A stretch of 64,000 nucleotides of DNA from JAAYTY01 sp964569245. Its GTDB lineage: Bacteria > Fermentibacterota > Fermentibacteria > Fermentibacterales > Fermentibacteraceae. This document shows positions 25,083 to 33,552 of this stretch, piece after piece. The stretch's first letter is position 1. The number at the start of each line of letters is the position of its first letter. The stretch spans positions 1 to 64,000 of the forward strand of contig CAZMTK010000012.1 in assembly GCA_964569245.1 (NCBI GenBank). The letters are read 5' to 3'. The position numbers were made by a program, and so were the translations under genes. The notes below the pieces were generated by a model. It saw only the letters and a list, made by a program, of their open reading frames with translations. It ran no database searches and was not told the DNA's origin.

Positions 25083-25632
25083 GCCCCTGCTGCTGCACAT
25101 CTGCTGCGCGCCGTGTCTCAGCGGTTGTCGCGACCCCCTTTCGGACTCCGGCTGGGAGCTCACCGGCTACTTCTACAACCCGAACATCCATCCATTCTCG
25201 GAGCACGAGAGGAGAGCCTCGACCCTGGCCGACTACTCGAAGAGGATCGGGATGACGGTGCACTTCTCGCAGGGATACCCCCTTGCAGGGAACCTTGCGA
25301 TGCTGCTCTCGGCCGGGGAGCGTTGCGCGGCATGCTTCGACGACAGGCTGGGCTCCGCCGCAAGGAAGGCGGCCGAGCTCGGGATCGGTGCATTCACGAC
25401 GACTCTCTCGCTCAGCCCGTGGCAGGATCGCGACCTGCTCGTCGCAGCCGGGAGACGGGCTGCCGCAGCCGCAGGAGTGGATTTCGTGGATGTCGATCTG
25501 AGAGCATTCTACGGAAGATCGCTCGAAGCCTCGAGGGCGGCGGGACTCTACAGGCAGAAGTACTGCGGCTGCATCTTCAGCGAGCACGAGAAGCTCTCGG
25601 GAACCATCAGGCGCAAACCGGTCTGCAAGTAA
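25075..25632 (+). CDS. queH: Epoxyqueuosine reductase QueH
   Basis: 185 aa; ATG 25075 overlaps the ruvB end by 8 bp. Cysteine motifs HICCAPC (about residues 7-13), CAACFDDRL (about 84-92) and KYCGCIFS (about 163) are the metal and iron-sulfur ligands of QueH, the non-cobalamin enzyme for the last step of queuosine tRNA modification. Length is near the family's usual 190-200. It replaces QueG functionally. Translational coupling to ruvB is likely from the overlap. Confidence 0.93.
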   Translation: MSEPLLLHICCAPCLSGCRDPLSDSGWELTGYFYNPNIHPFSEHERRASTLADYSKRIGMTVHFSQGYPLAGNLAMLLSAGERCAACFDDRLGSAARKAAELGIGAFTTTLSLSPWQDRDLLVAAGRRAAAAAGVDFVDVDLRAFYGRSLEASRAAGLYRQKYCGCIFSEHEKLSGTIRRKPVCK

Positions 25633-25640
25633 GAGGAAAG

Positions 25641-25654
25641 GCCTTTGCAAAGGC
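25641..25654. promoter_or_regulatory. Perfect 14-bp palindrome upstream of the FG-GAP gene
   Basis: GCCTTTG followed directly by CAAAGGC in the gap between queH and the secreted FG-GAP gene. It lies about 75 bp before that gene's start, where a promoter or operator would sit. No strong -35/-10 pair is evident beside it. A regulatory role is only a suggestion. Confidence 0.3.
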
Positions 25655-25729
25655 TGGCTTCTGGCCGGGGAATCACTTATGCTACTATTGAATCTGCATC
25701 CGCGAGAACAGCAACAATGGAGGATATCC

Positions 25730-27529
25730 ATGAGAATCAGTTTGAATTGGATCTTGCCTGTCGCCCTCCTCTGCCTCAGCGGTCTCTCGTGGGCCGATGC
25801 GGCTTCGCAGACCGACTGGCAGGGAGGGCCGGGCGTACCGGGCCCCGTCACGAACTGGGGCGACAGGTTCGACATCGGCCTCGATCTCGACTGGGACACG
25901 ACTCCAGGCCAGCTCAAGCTCATCATCAAGGAGGGCGAGTTCCCCGTAGGCACACTGGCGACCGCCGTCAACTGCGAAGCCAGCGACTTCGACTACGACG
26001 GCGACATGGACATAGTCGCATGCAACCAGTACGGGAACTCCATCGTCTGGTTCGAGAACCTCGACTCGGGCGACTCCTGGGAGACTCACTCCATCGCCAC
26101 TTGCTCCGCGCCGATGTTCGTCCAGGTCGCCGATCTGGAGGGCGACGGCGACCGTGATGTCATCGCCTCCCTGGTCGGATCTCACGAGATCGTCTGGTGG
26201 GAGAACCGCAACGGGGGGACGACCTGGCTGACCCATGTCCTGGAGGGCGACTTCGACGCTCGTCAGCTCCGCACGCAGGATTTCGACGGCGACGGCGACT
26301 TCGACATCGTGGGCGTCTCCTCCGCCTCCGGCGACGTCGTCTGGTGGAAGAACAGGCTCGCCCAGGGCCTCCCATGGCAGAAGAACTACATAGACGGCTC
26401 GCTCCTCGGCGCGTGGACCTGCGCCGCCGGCGACTTCGACGGCGACGGCGACTTCGACGTGGCGGCGGGCACGAATTCCACGGACGACATCGTGATCTAT
26501 CTGAACGACCTTCAGTTCACGGGAAGCTGGATCAAGCAGACGGTTGACGATTCCGCGACGGACCCCTACTGGCTGATCTTCGAGAACCTCGACTCCGATT
26601 CCAGGCTCGAGCTCGTCGCCGCGCTGGCCTCCCGGGTGTCGATCTACGACTACTCCGACACGCTTCCCGGCTGGATAGAGACAGTGGTGGACAACCAGGT
26701 GGCGGGTGCATGGTCGGTCGCTTCGGCCGATCTCGACAGCGACGGCGACAAGGATCTTGCAGCCATGGCGTGGTACTCGGCTGACCTGATCATGTACGAG
26801 CACGAGGGCAGCAGCTGGATCCGCACGATGATCGACGACAACGCCAGCGGCGGGTCGTCAGTGGTCGTCGCCGACATCGACGGGGACCTGGTTCCCGACC
26901 TCGCCGGCACACTCTACAACGAGAACAAGGTGAGCTGGTGGAGGATCGGGGGGTTCGCCACCCCCGGCGTACTGCAGTCCTCGATCTTCGACACCGGGAT
27001 CGAGACCGCCATCTGGCAGTACATCTTCTACAGCTACGAGCTGCCGCAGAACACCTACGTGAACTTCAACGTGAGGAGCTCCGACGATCCCGACAACATG
27101 GGGCCCTGGTCCCCCACCATCTACGAGCCGGGTTCACTCGTGGGCTACCTGGAGAACGGCGACCGGTACATGCAGTACCAGGTCACGCTGGCCACGGCCA
27201 ACCCCTATCTCACGCCGAGCCTCAAGGACGTCACGATCCTCTGGACGCCCACCGGAATAGAGGGCGGTGGCGAGAGCCCGGTTCTCTCGCTGCTCACGCC
27301 GAACCCCGCGAGGGGATCGTTCACCCTGAGCTGGAGCCTGGAGCAGCCCGGAGCTGCCAGCCTGGTGGTGTTCGATGCCTCGGGCAGGATCGTGAGGAGC
27401 CTCGCTGAGGGCTGGCAGGAGGCCGGAACGCACCAGACGGTGGTTGACGGGCTTCCCGCCGGGATCTATGCCGCCTGTCTCCAGGGCGAGGGCTTCACTG
27501 CGCTCAGAAGGGTCGTGGTGCTGCCCTAG
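25730..27529 (+). CDS. Secreted FG-GAP/VCBS-repeat protein with a T9SS/FlgD-like C-terminal domain
   Basis: 599 aa from ATG 25730, with GGAGG at 25719-25723. A Sec signal peptide covers about residues 1-24. At least six calcium-loop repeats of the D-x-D-x-D-G-D type follow (for example DYDGDMDIV, EGDGDRDV, DGDGDFDIV, DSDGDKDLA), which usually build a beta-propeller. Residues about 515-599 (LTPNPARGSF, VVFDASGRIVRSL, LPAGIYAA) match the type IX secretion sorting or FlgD-like Ig domain of FCB-group bacteria. It is probably exported and surface-attached, perhaps in adhesion. A GC-rich hairpin lies just downstream. Confidence 0.88.
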   Translation: MRISLNWILPVALLCLSGLSWADAASQTDWQGGPGVPGPVTNWGDRFDIGLDLDWDTTPGQLKLIIKEGEFPVGTLATAVNCEASDFDYDGDMDIVACNQYGNSIVWFENLDSGDSWETHSIATCSAPMFVQVADLEGDGDRDVIASLVGSHEIVWWENRNGGTTWLTHVLEGDFDARQLRTQDFDGDGDFDIVGVSSASGDVVWWKNRLAQGLPWQKNYIDGSLLGAWTCAAGDFDGDGDFDVAAGTNSTDDIVIYLNDLQFTGSWIKQTVDDSATDPYWLIFENLDSDSRLELVAALASRVSIYDYSDTLPGWIETVVDNQVAGAWSVASADLDSDGDKDLAAMAWYSADLIMYEHEGSSWIRTMIDDNASGGSSVVVADIDGDLVPDLAGTLYNENKVSWWRIGGFATPGVLQSSIFDTGIETAIWQYIFYSYELPQNTYVNFNVRSSDDPDNMGPWSPTIYEPGSLVGYLENGDRYMQYQVTLATANPYLTPSLKDVTILWTPTGIEGGGESPVLSLLTPNPARGSFTLSWSLEQPGAASLVVFDASGRIVRSLAEGWQEAGTHQTVVDGLPAGIYAACLQGEGFTALRRVVVLP

Positions 27530-27552
27530 CCGGTTTCGGACCTGTTTGAAGC

Positions 27553-27576
27553 GGGCCCGCGGGCGACCGCGGGCCC
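27553..27576 (+). terminator. Strong GC-rich hairpin after the FG-GAP gene
   Basis: A perfect 10-bp stem (GGGCCCGCGG with CCGCGGGCCC) and a 4-nt loop GCGA, starting 23 bp after the stop codon. Only a short TTCC follows instead of a T-run, so it may act as a Rho-assisted or weak intrinsic terminator. Confidence 0.6.
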
Positions 27577-27640
27577 TTCCGCATCCAGGGACTGCTGATT
27601 CCGCATCGGAACAGTCAGTGTGGAGACGCCGAAGGCGAGG

Positions 27641-27944
27641 GAGGCCGTGAGTTCAGGCGCCTCCTTCGATGCGGACCGGCAGGGCGCCTGCCCTGNNNNN
27701 NNNNNNNNNNNNNNNNNNNNNNNNNNNNNNNNNNNNNNNNNNNNNNNNNNNNNNNNNNNNNNNNNNNNNNNNNNNNNNNNNNNNNNNNNNNNNNNTTCGC
27801 GAGATCCCTTCGGGATCGTCGCGGCGAGGCCGTGAGTTCAGGCGCCTCCTTCGATGCGGACCGGCAGGGCGCCTGCCCTGCCGGCATGTCGTTCTCTTTC
27901 GCGAGATCCCTTCGGGATCGTCGCGGCGAGGCCGTGAGTTCAGG
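27641..27944. repeat. 102-bp tandem repeat interrupted by the assembly gap
   Basis: Copies beginning GAGGCCGTGAGTTCAGGCG start at 27641, 27826 and 27928. The last two are exactly 102 bp apart and each unit carries two hairpins: CCGGCAGGGC/GCCCTGCCGG (27861-27884) and GATCCC-TTC-GGGATC (27905-27919). The first copy runs to 27695 and stops at the Ns; the sequence resumes at 27796 inside another unit. No reading frame is convincing here. The array ends at 27944. Confidence 0.85.
27696..27795. other. Assembly gap (100 Ns) inside the tandem repeat
   Basis: Exactly 100 Ns, the usual placeholder for a gap of unknown size. Comparing the flanks with the complete repeat unit shows that 17 bases (CCGGCATGTCGTTCTCT) are missing to complete one period, so the true gap should be 17 bp plus a multiple of 102 bp. 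Coordinates to the right of the gap are therefore relative. Confidence 0.95.
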
Positions 27945-27961
27945 CGCCTCCTGAACTCACG
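27933..27961. terminator. Perfect 12-bp-stem hairpin at the repeat end, probable terminator for the minus-strand gene
   Basis: Arms CGTGAGTTCAGG and CCTGAACTCACG enclose a 5-nt loop. The left arm is part of the tandem repeat unit and the right arm is unique sequence that contains the stop codon (27957-27959) of the minus-strand gene. Being palindromic it could stop transcription from either side. No T-run follows. Confidence 0.5.
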
Positions 27962-28463
27962 GGAATGAATTGAGGCCCATGAAGGAGGAGATCTTCCAGA
28001 CGCCGTCCTCCTCCTCCAGGACCACCGAGCTGGGGATCTCGATTCCGGAAGGGCCGACGAACTTCACCGAGAGCGTCGCCCTCCGGCCGGACCTGCTCGC
28101 GCCCGTGATCTCCATCTCGTAGGTGGAGTACCTCGCCATCATGATAGGCAGCGACACCGTCAGCCGCAGGTACTCGCGGGGGGTCCACTCGTCGGGCGTG
28201 CCGGCGTCGGCGGGATACCCCGCGGCCCTCAGCCTCAGCATCGTGGCTTCCTCGTCGTTCCGCAGGCTGTTCCTGAGGTCGGCGAGCATCAGCTCGACCA
28301 CCTCGAGGGCCTGGCTCGACGCCAGCGAGTCTGCGGTGGCGGAGTCGCCGGTTCTGAGGGCGTCGAAGAAGGCGAGCGCACAGGAGGCAGGATCGTCCGG
28401 CAGGGAAAGGGCCGTAGAAGCTGCAGCCAGCATGACCGGAAGCGAGAACCGCCATACCTTCAT
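27957..28463 (-). CDS. Secreted protein of unknown function, NTF2-like
   Basis: 168 aa, minus strand. A Sec signal peptide (about residues 1-20, ending ALSLP) is followed by a helical region ALAFFDALRTGDSATADSLAS, typical of DUF4878/NTF2-like proteins in which a small domain follows the export signal. The C-terminal part (EDGVWKISSFMG) is also usual for that fold. Members are often periplasmic or lipoproteins, but no lipobox cysteine is present. It lies 51 bp downstream of pepT in the same direction. Function unknown. Confidence 0.6.
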   Translation of the reverse strand: MKVWRFSLPVMLAAASTALSLPDDPASCALAFFDALRTGDSATADSLASSQALEVVELMLADLRNSLRNDEEATMLRLRAAGYPADAGTPDEWTPREYLRLTVSLPIMMARYSTYEMEITGASRSGRRATLSVKFVGPSGIEIPSSVVLEEEDGVWKISSFMGLNSFP

Positions 28464-28514
28464 GCCGCACCTCCATCAGGCCCGGCTTCCTGGCCAAGCC
28501 GGCCCGGAGCGGTG

Positions 28515-29732
28515 TCAGGCTCTCTCCGCCCACACCTCTAGTATTCTAACCACGCAGTCCCTGGAGAGTTCCAAGCCCCTGTCCGCCACCCACTCGGCTC
28601 GCGAATGGAACATCTCGCCCCCGGTCGGCAGGTTCACGCAGGGCACGCCCATGTAGGAGAGCCTCGACCCGTCGGTCCCGCCCCTTATCGCGCCCTCGCG
28701 GGGCTCCAGGCCGGCTCGCCTGGTCCCCTCGAGCGCATACTCGATCAGCCGCCTGTCCCGGTTCAGTATCTCTCCGGGATTCCTGTACTGGTCCCTGATC
28801 TCCAGCGACACCTGGACGCCGGGATGGCAGGCCCTGACTGCCTCCGCAATGGCCCCGAGCCGCATCTTCCGCCTCTCCAGCCCCTCCCTGTCGAAATCCC
28901 TCAGGATCATCCGCAGCCTGCTCTCGGATGCATTGCCGGAGAGCGACATGGGGTAGTCGTAGCCCTGCATTCCCGTGCTGTTCTCCGGCATCTCCTCCGC
29001 GCGCAGCATGGAAACGGCGTCGCAGGCTGCGCGAAGCGAGTTCACCATTATCCCGGCCGCGCTCCCGGGGTGCACCTGCCGGCCCTTGAAGGTCCAGTCG
29101 GCCGACGAGGCGTTGAAGGTCTGCGTCTCCACCTCTCCGACGGGGCCGCCGTCGATCGTGTAGGCGAATCTCGCTCCGAATCTGCCGGTGTCGAAGCGGT
29201 CGACCCCCCTGCCGATCTCCTCGTCGGACGTGAAGGCCACCGACAGCGGCGGGTGGGGGATCGAGGGGTCGGAAGCCAGCATGCCGCAGATTTCCATGAT
29301 GATCGCCACGCCGGCCTTGTCGTCAACGCCCAGCAGCGTGCTGCCGTCGCCGGTGACTATGGTGGCCCCGAGGTAGCGAAGCATGTCAGCGCACTCCGAA
29401 GGGTCTATCACGACTCCGCCTCCTAGTCGGATGGGCGAGCCGTCCCAGTTCTCGTGAAGGACCGGCTTCACTCCGGCTCCCGGAGCCTCCGGTGATGTGT
29501 CGACATGCGCTATCAGACCCAGCGGCGTGCTCCCGGTGCCTCCCGGGACTCTGGCATAGAGGATCCCCTCGTCGCCGAGGAAGACGCCGGTCATCCCTAG
29601 AGAGGTCAGCTCGTCTCTCAGAAGCCTGAGGAACTCGGTCTGTCCGGGAGTCGAAGGCGAGGCCCCGGACGACTCGTCGGAGGCGGTGTCGAGCACGGCA
29701 TATCGCAGGAATCTCTCGAGGAGACCGGTCAT
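28515..29732 (-). CDS. pepT: Peptidase T (tripeptide aminopeptidase, M20 family)
   Basis: 405 aa, minus strand, ATG at 29732 with GGAGG upstream. Metal and catalytic motifs of M20B peptidases: LIAHVDTSPE (about residue 77), GVDDKAGVA (about 143), SDEEIGRG (about 176), DGGPVGE (about 200) and a C-terminal GGTDGSRLSYMGVPCVNL with MFHSRAEW. The two-zinc enzyme removes N-terminal residues from tripeptides in the cytoplasm. Length is the family norm. Confidence 0.95.
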   Translation of the reverse strand: MTGLLERFLRYAVLDTASDESSGASPSTPGQTEFLRLLRDELTSLGMTGVFLGDEGILYARVPGGTGSTPLGLIAHVDTSPEAPGAGVKPVLHENWDGSPIRLGGGVVIDPSECADMLRYLGATIVTGDGSTLLGVDDKAGVAIIMEICGMLASDPSIPHPPLSVAFTSDEEIGRGVDRFDTGRFGARFAYTIDGGPVGEVETQTFNASSADWTFKGRQVHPGSAAGIMVNSLRAACDAVSMLRAEEMPENSTGMQGYDYPMSLSGNASESRLRMILRDFDREGLERRKMRLGAIAEAVRACHPGVQVSLEIRDQYRNPGEILNRDRRLIEYALEGTRRAGLEPREGAIRGGTDGSRLSYMGVPCVNLPTGGEMFHSRAEWVADRGLELSRDCVVRILEVWAERA

Positions 29733-29831
29733 GCTGCCTCCTTCCACGGCGGAGCACGCTTGTAGTATATAGGCGCGATTCAGCCAGGGCACGTCCAGAG
29801 GGAGGTGGATTCCCGCCGTCCGCGGCATTCG

Positions 29832-30563
29832 ATGGAGAACTTCCTGACTTTGATCGAAGTCGCGAGGTGCCTGGGCCTCTCCATTCCCGATACGGAGAAG
29901 GCGCTCAGGAAGTCCGGGCTCAGATCCTCCTTCGCCTCCGGTCAGAGACGCTACCTGCGCGACGACGTCGTGGAGTGGCTCGAGGCGGAGTTCGGGAGCC
30001 TGACTGCTGAGAGGCTCCGCAACATGGACCTCTCGAACGCCTCGACCGCGGGCCTGGATCCGTCCCAGCCGTTCGTGACGAGGATCCTCGAAGCCGGCAA
30101 CATCCATGCCGCAGTCCCTGCCCGTACACGGTCCTCCATGCTCCGCAGCCTGGCCGCGCTGGCCTGCGAGAGCGGAGCCACCTACGACGAGCGGGCGCTT
30201 CTGGAAGAGCTCGAGGAGAGGGAGTCCGTCGTCTCGACCGCTCTGCCTGTCGGAGTGGCGTTCCCGCATCCCAGGGACATGCGAAGGATCTACGTGGAGA
30301 ACGACCTGCTGCTGCTCGCCAGAACCTTGTCTCCGATCCCGTTCGGCGCGCAGGGCGGCAGGCTGACCAGCCTTTTCTTCCTTCTTCTGTTCCCCGACCC
30401 CAGCATGCATCTGCACGTTCTCGCGAGGCTCAACAGGCTCCTCCGCGACGACAGGCTCATTGGCGGCCTCCTCGCGGCCGAAGACGAACAGGAGATGCTT
30501 TTCCTTGTCAAATGCGTCGAGGAGGCTCTGATCTCCTCGGCCGGTTCCGCGGCCGGGTCGTGA
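29832..30563 (+). CDS. HTH plus PTS EIIA (PtsN-like) regulatory protein
   Basis: 243 aa from ATG 29832; GTG 29805 is an alternative. Residues about 5-50 (LIEVARCLGLS, RRYLRDDVVEWLE) form an excisionase/MerR-like DNA-binding helix unit. Residues about 80-235 form a PTS EIIA-2 domain; TALPVGVAFPHPRD (about 136-149) holds the histidine that is phosphorylated in the nitrogen/fructose family. No EIIB or EIIC genes are nearby, so it is more likely regulatory than a sugar importer. It runs into pyrB 20 bp downstream, so it may affect pyrimidine or carbon-nitrogen balance; that is inference. Confidence 0.75.
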   Translation: MENFLTLIEVARCLGLSIPDTEKALRKSGLRSSFASGQRRYLRDDVVEWLEAEFGSLTAERLRNMDLSNASTAGLDPSQPFVTRILEAGNIHAAVPARTRSSMLRSLAALACESGATYDERALLEELEERESVVSTALPVGVAFPHPRDMRRIYVENDLLLLARTLSPIPFGAQGGRLTSLFFLLLFPDPSMHLHVLARLNRLLRDDRLIGGLLAAEDEQEMLFLVKCVEEALISSAGSAAGS

Positions 30564-30583
30564 CCGGGCTGCACGGAGGTCCT

Positions 30584-31504
30584 ATGGGTTCCTTCAAGGG
30601 GAGGAGCATTGTCTCGCTGCGCGACATGTCCGCCTCCGACCTTGTGCACATCGTGGAGACGGCCGGGAGGGTGAAGCGGGGGGAGGTCGGCGGCTTCCTG
30701 GCCGGAAAGACGGTTGCGGTGATGTTCTTCGAGCCGTCCACGAGGACCAGGCTGTCGTTCGAGTCGGCGGTTCTGCATTCGGGAGGCTCGATCTTCGGAT
30801 TCGCAAGCTCCGATTCGTCGTCCCAGAGCAAGGGTGAATCCTTCGCGGATACCGTGAGAACAGTGATGGGCTATTGCGATGCGCTTGTCATACGGCATCC
30901 GGTCGAAGGCGCCGCCAGGCTGGCCTCGGAGCTCTCGACCGTTCCGGTCATCAACGCCGGGGACGGCGCCAACCAGCACCCCACGCAGACCTTTCTGGAC
31001 CTCTTCACCATGCACGAGGCCGTGGGCAGGCTGGAGGGGCTTCACGTGGGCCTGCTTGGAGACCTCAAGTACGGAAGGACGATCCACTCTCTCGCCATGG
31101 CACTGAGCATGTTCGGCGCGAAGCTGACGCTGATCTCGCCCCCGTCCCTGAGGATGCCCGACCATTTCAAGACTGAGCTCTCCGGCTCTGGAATCCCGTT
31201 CGTGGAGGTCCAGCAGCCCGAGGAGGCGGGAGCGGGCATGGACTTCCTCTATGTGACGAGGATCCAGCGCGAGCGGTTCGGCGACCCCCAGGAGTACGAG
31301 GCCGTGGCCCACTGCTACAGGGTCACCGCGGAGACCGTGAGGAACCTCGGCGGAGCGGTGAAGGTCATGCACCCCCTCCCCAGGGTTGACGAGATCGCCG
31401 AGGAGGTTGACGCGCTTCCCAACGCCCTCTACTTCAGGCAGGCCCACAACGGGATACCCGTCAGACAGGCCCTTCTCGGCCTGATCACCGGAGGTCTGGA
31501 CTGA
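30584..31504 (+). CDS. pyrB: Aspartate carbamoyltransferase catalytic subunit
   Basis: 306 aa; ATG 30584 follows GGAGG by 4 nt (a GTG at 30560 is less likely). FFEPSTRTRLSFE (about residues 48-60) is the carbamoyl-phosphate loop, GDGANQHPTQT (about 127) and HPLPRVDEI (about 263) bind carbamoyl-phosphate and aspartate. It catalyses the first committed step of pyrimidine synthesis. The regulatory chain gene follows with a 1-bp overlap, so a PyrB-PyrI holoenzyme is expected. Confidence 0.96.
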   Translation: MGSFKGRSIVSLRDMSASDLVHIVETAGRVKRGEVGGFLAGKTVAVMFFEPSTRTRLSFESAVLHSGGSIFGFASSDSSSQSKGESFADTVRTVMGYCDALVIRHPVEGAARLASELSTVPVINAGDGANQHPTQTFLDLFTMHEAVGRLEGLHVGLLGDLKYGRTIHSLAMALSMFGAKLTLISPPSLRMPDHFKTELSGSGIPFVEVQQPEEAGAGMDFLYVTRIQRERFGDPQEYEAVAHCYRVTAETVRNLGGAVKVMHPLPRVDEIAEEVDALPNALYFRQAHNGIPVRQALLGLITGGLD

Positions 31505-31971
31505 TGGCGCGCACCTACAAGGTCTACTCGATCACGAACGGCACGGTCATCGACCACATCCCGACTCCCCAGGCGCTTTCCGTGGTGCGGATACTCGGCC
31601 TGGGCAACGAGGGCATCCTGACCATCGGGATCGGTTTCAGCTCGAAGAGGCTTCCAGGGGGCAAGGACATAGTCAAGGTGGAGAACAGGGAGCTGTCGAG
31701 GGAGGAGACGGACATGATCGCCCTCATAGCCCCGGAGGCCACCATCAACATCATCAAGGGCGGGGTAGTGGCCGAGAAGAGGCGCATAAGCCTCCCGGAG
31801 AGCGTGAACGGCGTGGTGGCCTGCCCGAATCCCAACTGCGCAAGCAACGTGCTTGGCGCGAAGTCGAGGTTCGACCGCGTCGGAGTGCAGGATGCGGTCT
31901 ACCGCTGCCATTTCTGCGAGCGCACAACCCGGATCGTCCCCGACCTGCTCGTGAGGACCCGGGGAAGGTAG
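31504..31971 (+). CDS. pyrI: Aspartate carbamoyltransferase regulatory subunit
   Basis: 155 aa; ATG 31504 overlaps the pyrB stop. The N-terminal effector domain (about 1-100; YSITNGTVIDHI, LGNEGILTIGIGF) binds nucleotides. The C-terminal zinc domain shows CPNPNCASN (about 107-115) and CHFCE (about 139-143), the four cysteines that hold the regulatory chain against PyrB. It gives feedback control by CTP/UTP and ATP. Length matches the E. coli protein. Confidence 0.95.
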   Translation: MARTYKVYSITNGTVIDHIPTPQALSVVRILGLGNEGILTIGIGFSSKRLPGGKDIVKVENRELSREETDMIALIAPEATINIIKGGVVAEKRRISLPESVNGVVACPNPNCASNVLGAKSRFDRVGVQDAVYRCHFCERTTRIVPDLLVRTRGR

Positions 31972-33552
31972 ATGGTCTCCCGGCACCGGGCCGCGCATAA
32001 CGCTTCAGGACAAGGCGCTGAAAGGGCCGCTCTGCTGTTGTGCCTCGCCGCCGCGGCGGGGCTGATGCTGCTCTCCGCCCGCCTGCCCGTATCGGGCGAC
32101 GGATGGGGCTACGGCTACCGAACAGCCCGATGGATCGCCGACAACGGAATGACGCCGCTGCCCGGCGGCCAGGGCAGGGGCGAACAGGGGATGGGCCATC
32201 CCACGGCCTTCTACTGGATGTGGGCCCTCCTGATGCGCACCGCGGGAGACACAGTCGCCGCAGCTCACGTCCTGCCCGTCGCGACCTTCTTCCTCGCCCT
32301 CTGGGCGGCCTGGAGGCTCGGATGCGCCATGGCAGGGCGGGCATGCGGCTTCTGGACCGCGGCATGCCTGCTCGCCAGCCCCCTGTTCCTGTCGCAGGCC
32401 TTGCAGCCGCTTCAGGAGACGGGCTTCACGGCGTTCACGGCGCTCGCCATCGAGAGATATCTGAGGGGCAGGAACACTCAGGCCGCCGTCATGACGACCC
32501 TGGCGGCGGTCTTCAGGGAGCAGGCCGTCCTCCTCGCAGCCTCATTCGCTCTGGTCGAGCTCCTTCACGAGGGGGCCGGGAGACCGGGCAGGGTCCTGGT
32601 CCACGCCTTGCCTCTGGGCGTCATCCTCGTCACCGGGCTCGGCAATCTTGCCGCCACTGGGATGTTCTTCAACAAGATACATTTAGGCGCCCCGTCCCCG
32701 CTCAGGCCGGACTGGCTGACCTTCAGGACGAGGCTGTTCGCAGGTCACCTCCTCACTGCCGACGGGAGATGGATTCCCCTGGTCTCGGCGCTCGCCCTCG
32801 TCCTGGCAGGGCAGGCCCGCAGGACGCCCTCCGCTACATCCCTGCTCCTGCTCCTGTCGCCGGCCCTGCTGTTCCCTCCCGGAAGGCTCGCATTCCTCGC
32901 AGTGCTGGCGGCTGCCGGAGCGCTCGCGGTAGTGAGGAGGGGCAGCCTCCCCGACCGTCCGACCCTGGCCGTCATCCTCTTCGTCTCGGCGATGATCGCC
33001 TTCCATGTGCTGATAGTCAGGATCGCGCCCGATCCCGCTCTGGACCTCTACCGCTACGTGCTCGGCGCGGTCCCCGCCGTGATCGCCCTGCCGCTCGCTG
33101 TCATCCGGCGCAGGGGGGGCGTCCGCCTGCTTCATCCTGTCGGGGCCCTTCTTCTGGTTTCGGGCTTCCTGGGATGCTTCAGGATAGATCCCTTCCAGCC
33201 CGATTCCACTCCTGCGGGCACGCTGGCCAGCCTGGATGCGAGGCAGGCCGTCCTTCTCGCCGCTGCATCCGCCGACACCGCCATCTCGCCGGAGACCGAG
33301 GCCGACTTCTTCGCCAATCCCGCCCTGGGCTACATAGACAGCCCCTTTCCAGTGCGCGTCATCGGGACGGGACAGGCTCTCCGGGAGGACGTCTCCTACG
33401 CGGTCCTCGTTCCGCCGATCCATCACGGCGATCCGTGGTTCGAGGAAGCCCTGGCGGGGATGCTGCCCTCCGGGGCCGCCCCGTGCACCCTCGCCACATG
33501 GGTCAGGGGCCCTCTGGTGACGGAGGTGCTGCTGATAGGCCCGGACGAGTGA
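31972..33552 (+). CDS. Integral membrane GT-C-type glycosyltransferase (ArnT/PMT-like topology)
   Basis: 526 aa; ATG directly after the pyrI stop with GGGAAGG upstream. About ten to eleven hydrophobic segments. Near residues 40-60 the first loop holds VSGDGWGYGYRTARWI; an acidic residue in this position is the usual GT-C site. FYWMWALL follows (about 82). The C-terminal 120 residues are soluble. It probably uses a lipid-linked sugar donor at the periplasmic face. It is followed at once by a radical SAM and a GT2 gene, suggesting one glycan or lipid pathway. Confidence 0.65.
   Translation: MVSRHRAAHNASGQGAERAALLLCLAAAAGLMLLSARLPVSGDGWGYGYRTARWIADNGMTPLPGGQGRGEQGMGHPTAFYWMWALLMRTAGDTVAAAHVLPVATFFLALWAAWRLGCAMAGRACGFWTAACLLASPLFLSQALQPLQETGFTAFTALAIERYLRGRNTQAAVMTTLAAVFREQAVLLAASFALVELLHEGAGRPGRVLVHALPLGVILVTGLGNLAATGMFFNKIHLGAPSPLRPDWLTFRTRLFAGHLLTADGRWIPLVSALALVLAGQARRTPSATSLLLLLSPALLFPPGRLAFLAVLAAAGALAVVRRGSLPDRPTLAVILFVSAMIAFHVLIVRIAPDPALDLYRYVLGAVPAVIALPLAVIRRRGGVRLLHPVGALLLVSGFLGCFRIDPFQPDSTPAGTLASLDARQAVLLAAASADTAISPETEADFFANPALGYIDSPFPVRVIGTGQALREDVSYAVLVPPIHHGDPWFEEALAGMLPSGAAPCTLATWVRGPLVTEVLLIGPDE

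Noticed and set aside
27620..27968. Open frames across the N-run
   Set aside because: They exist only because Ns were translated as X; the flanks are tandem repeat.
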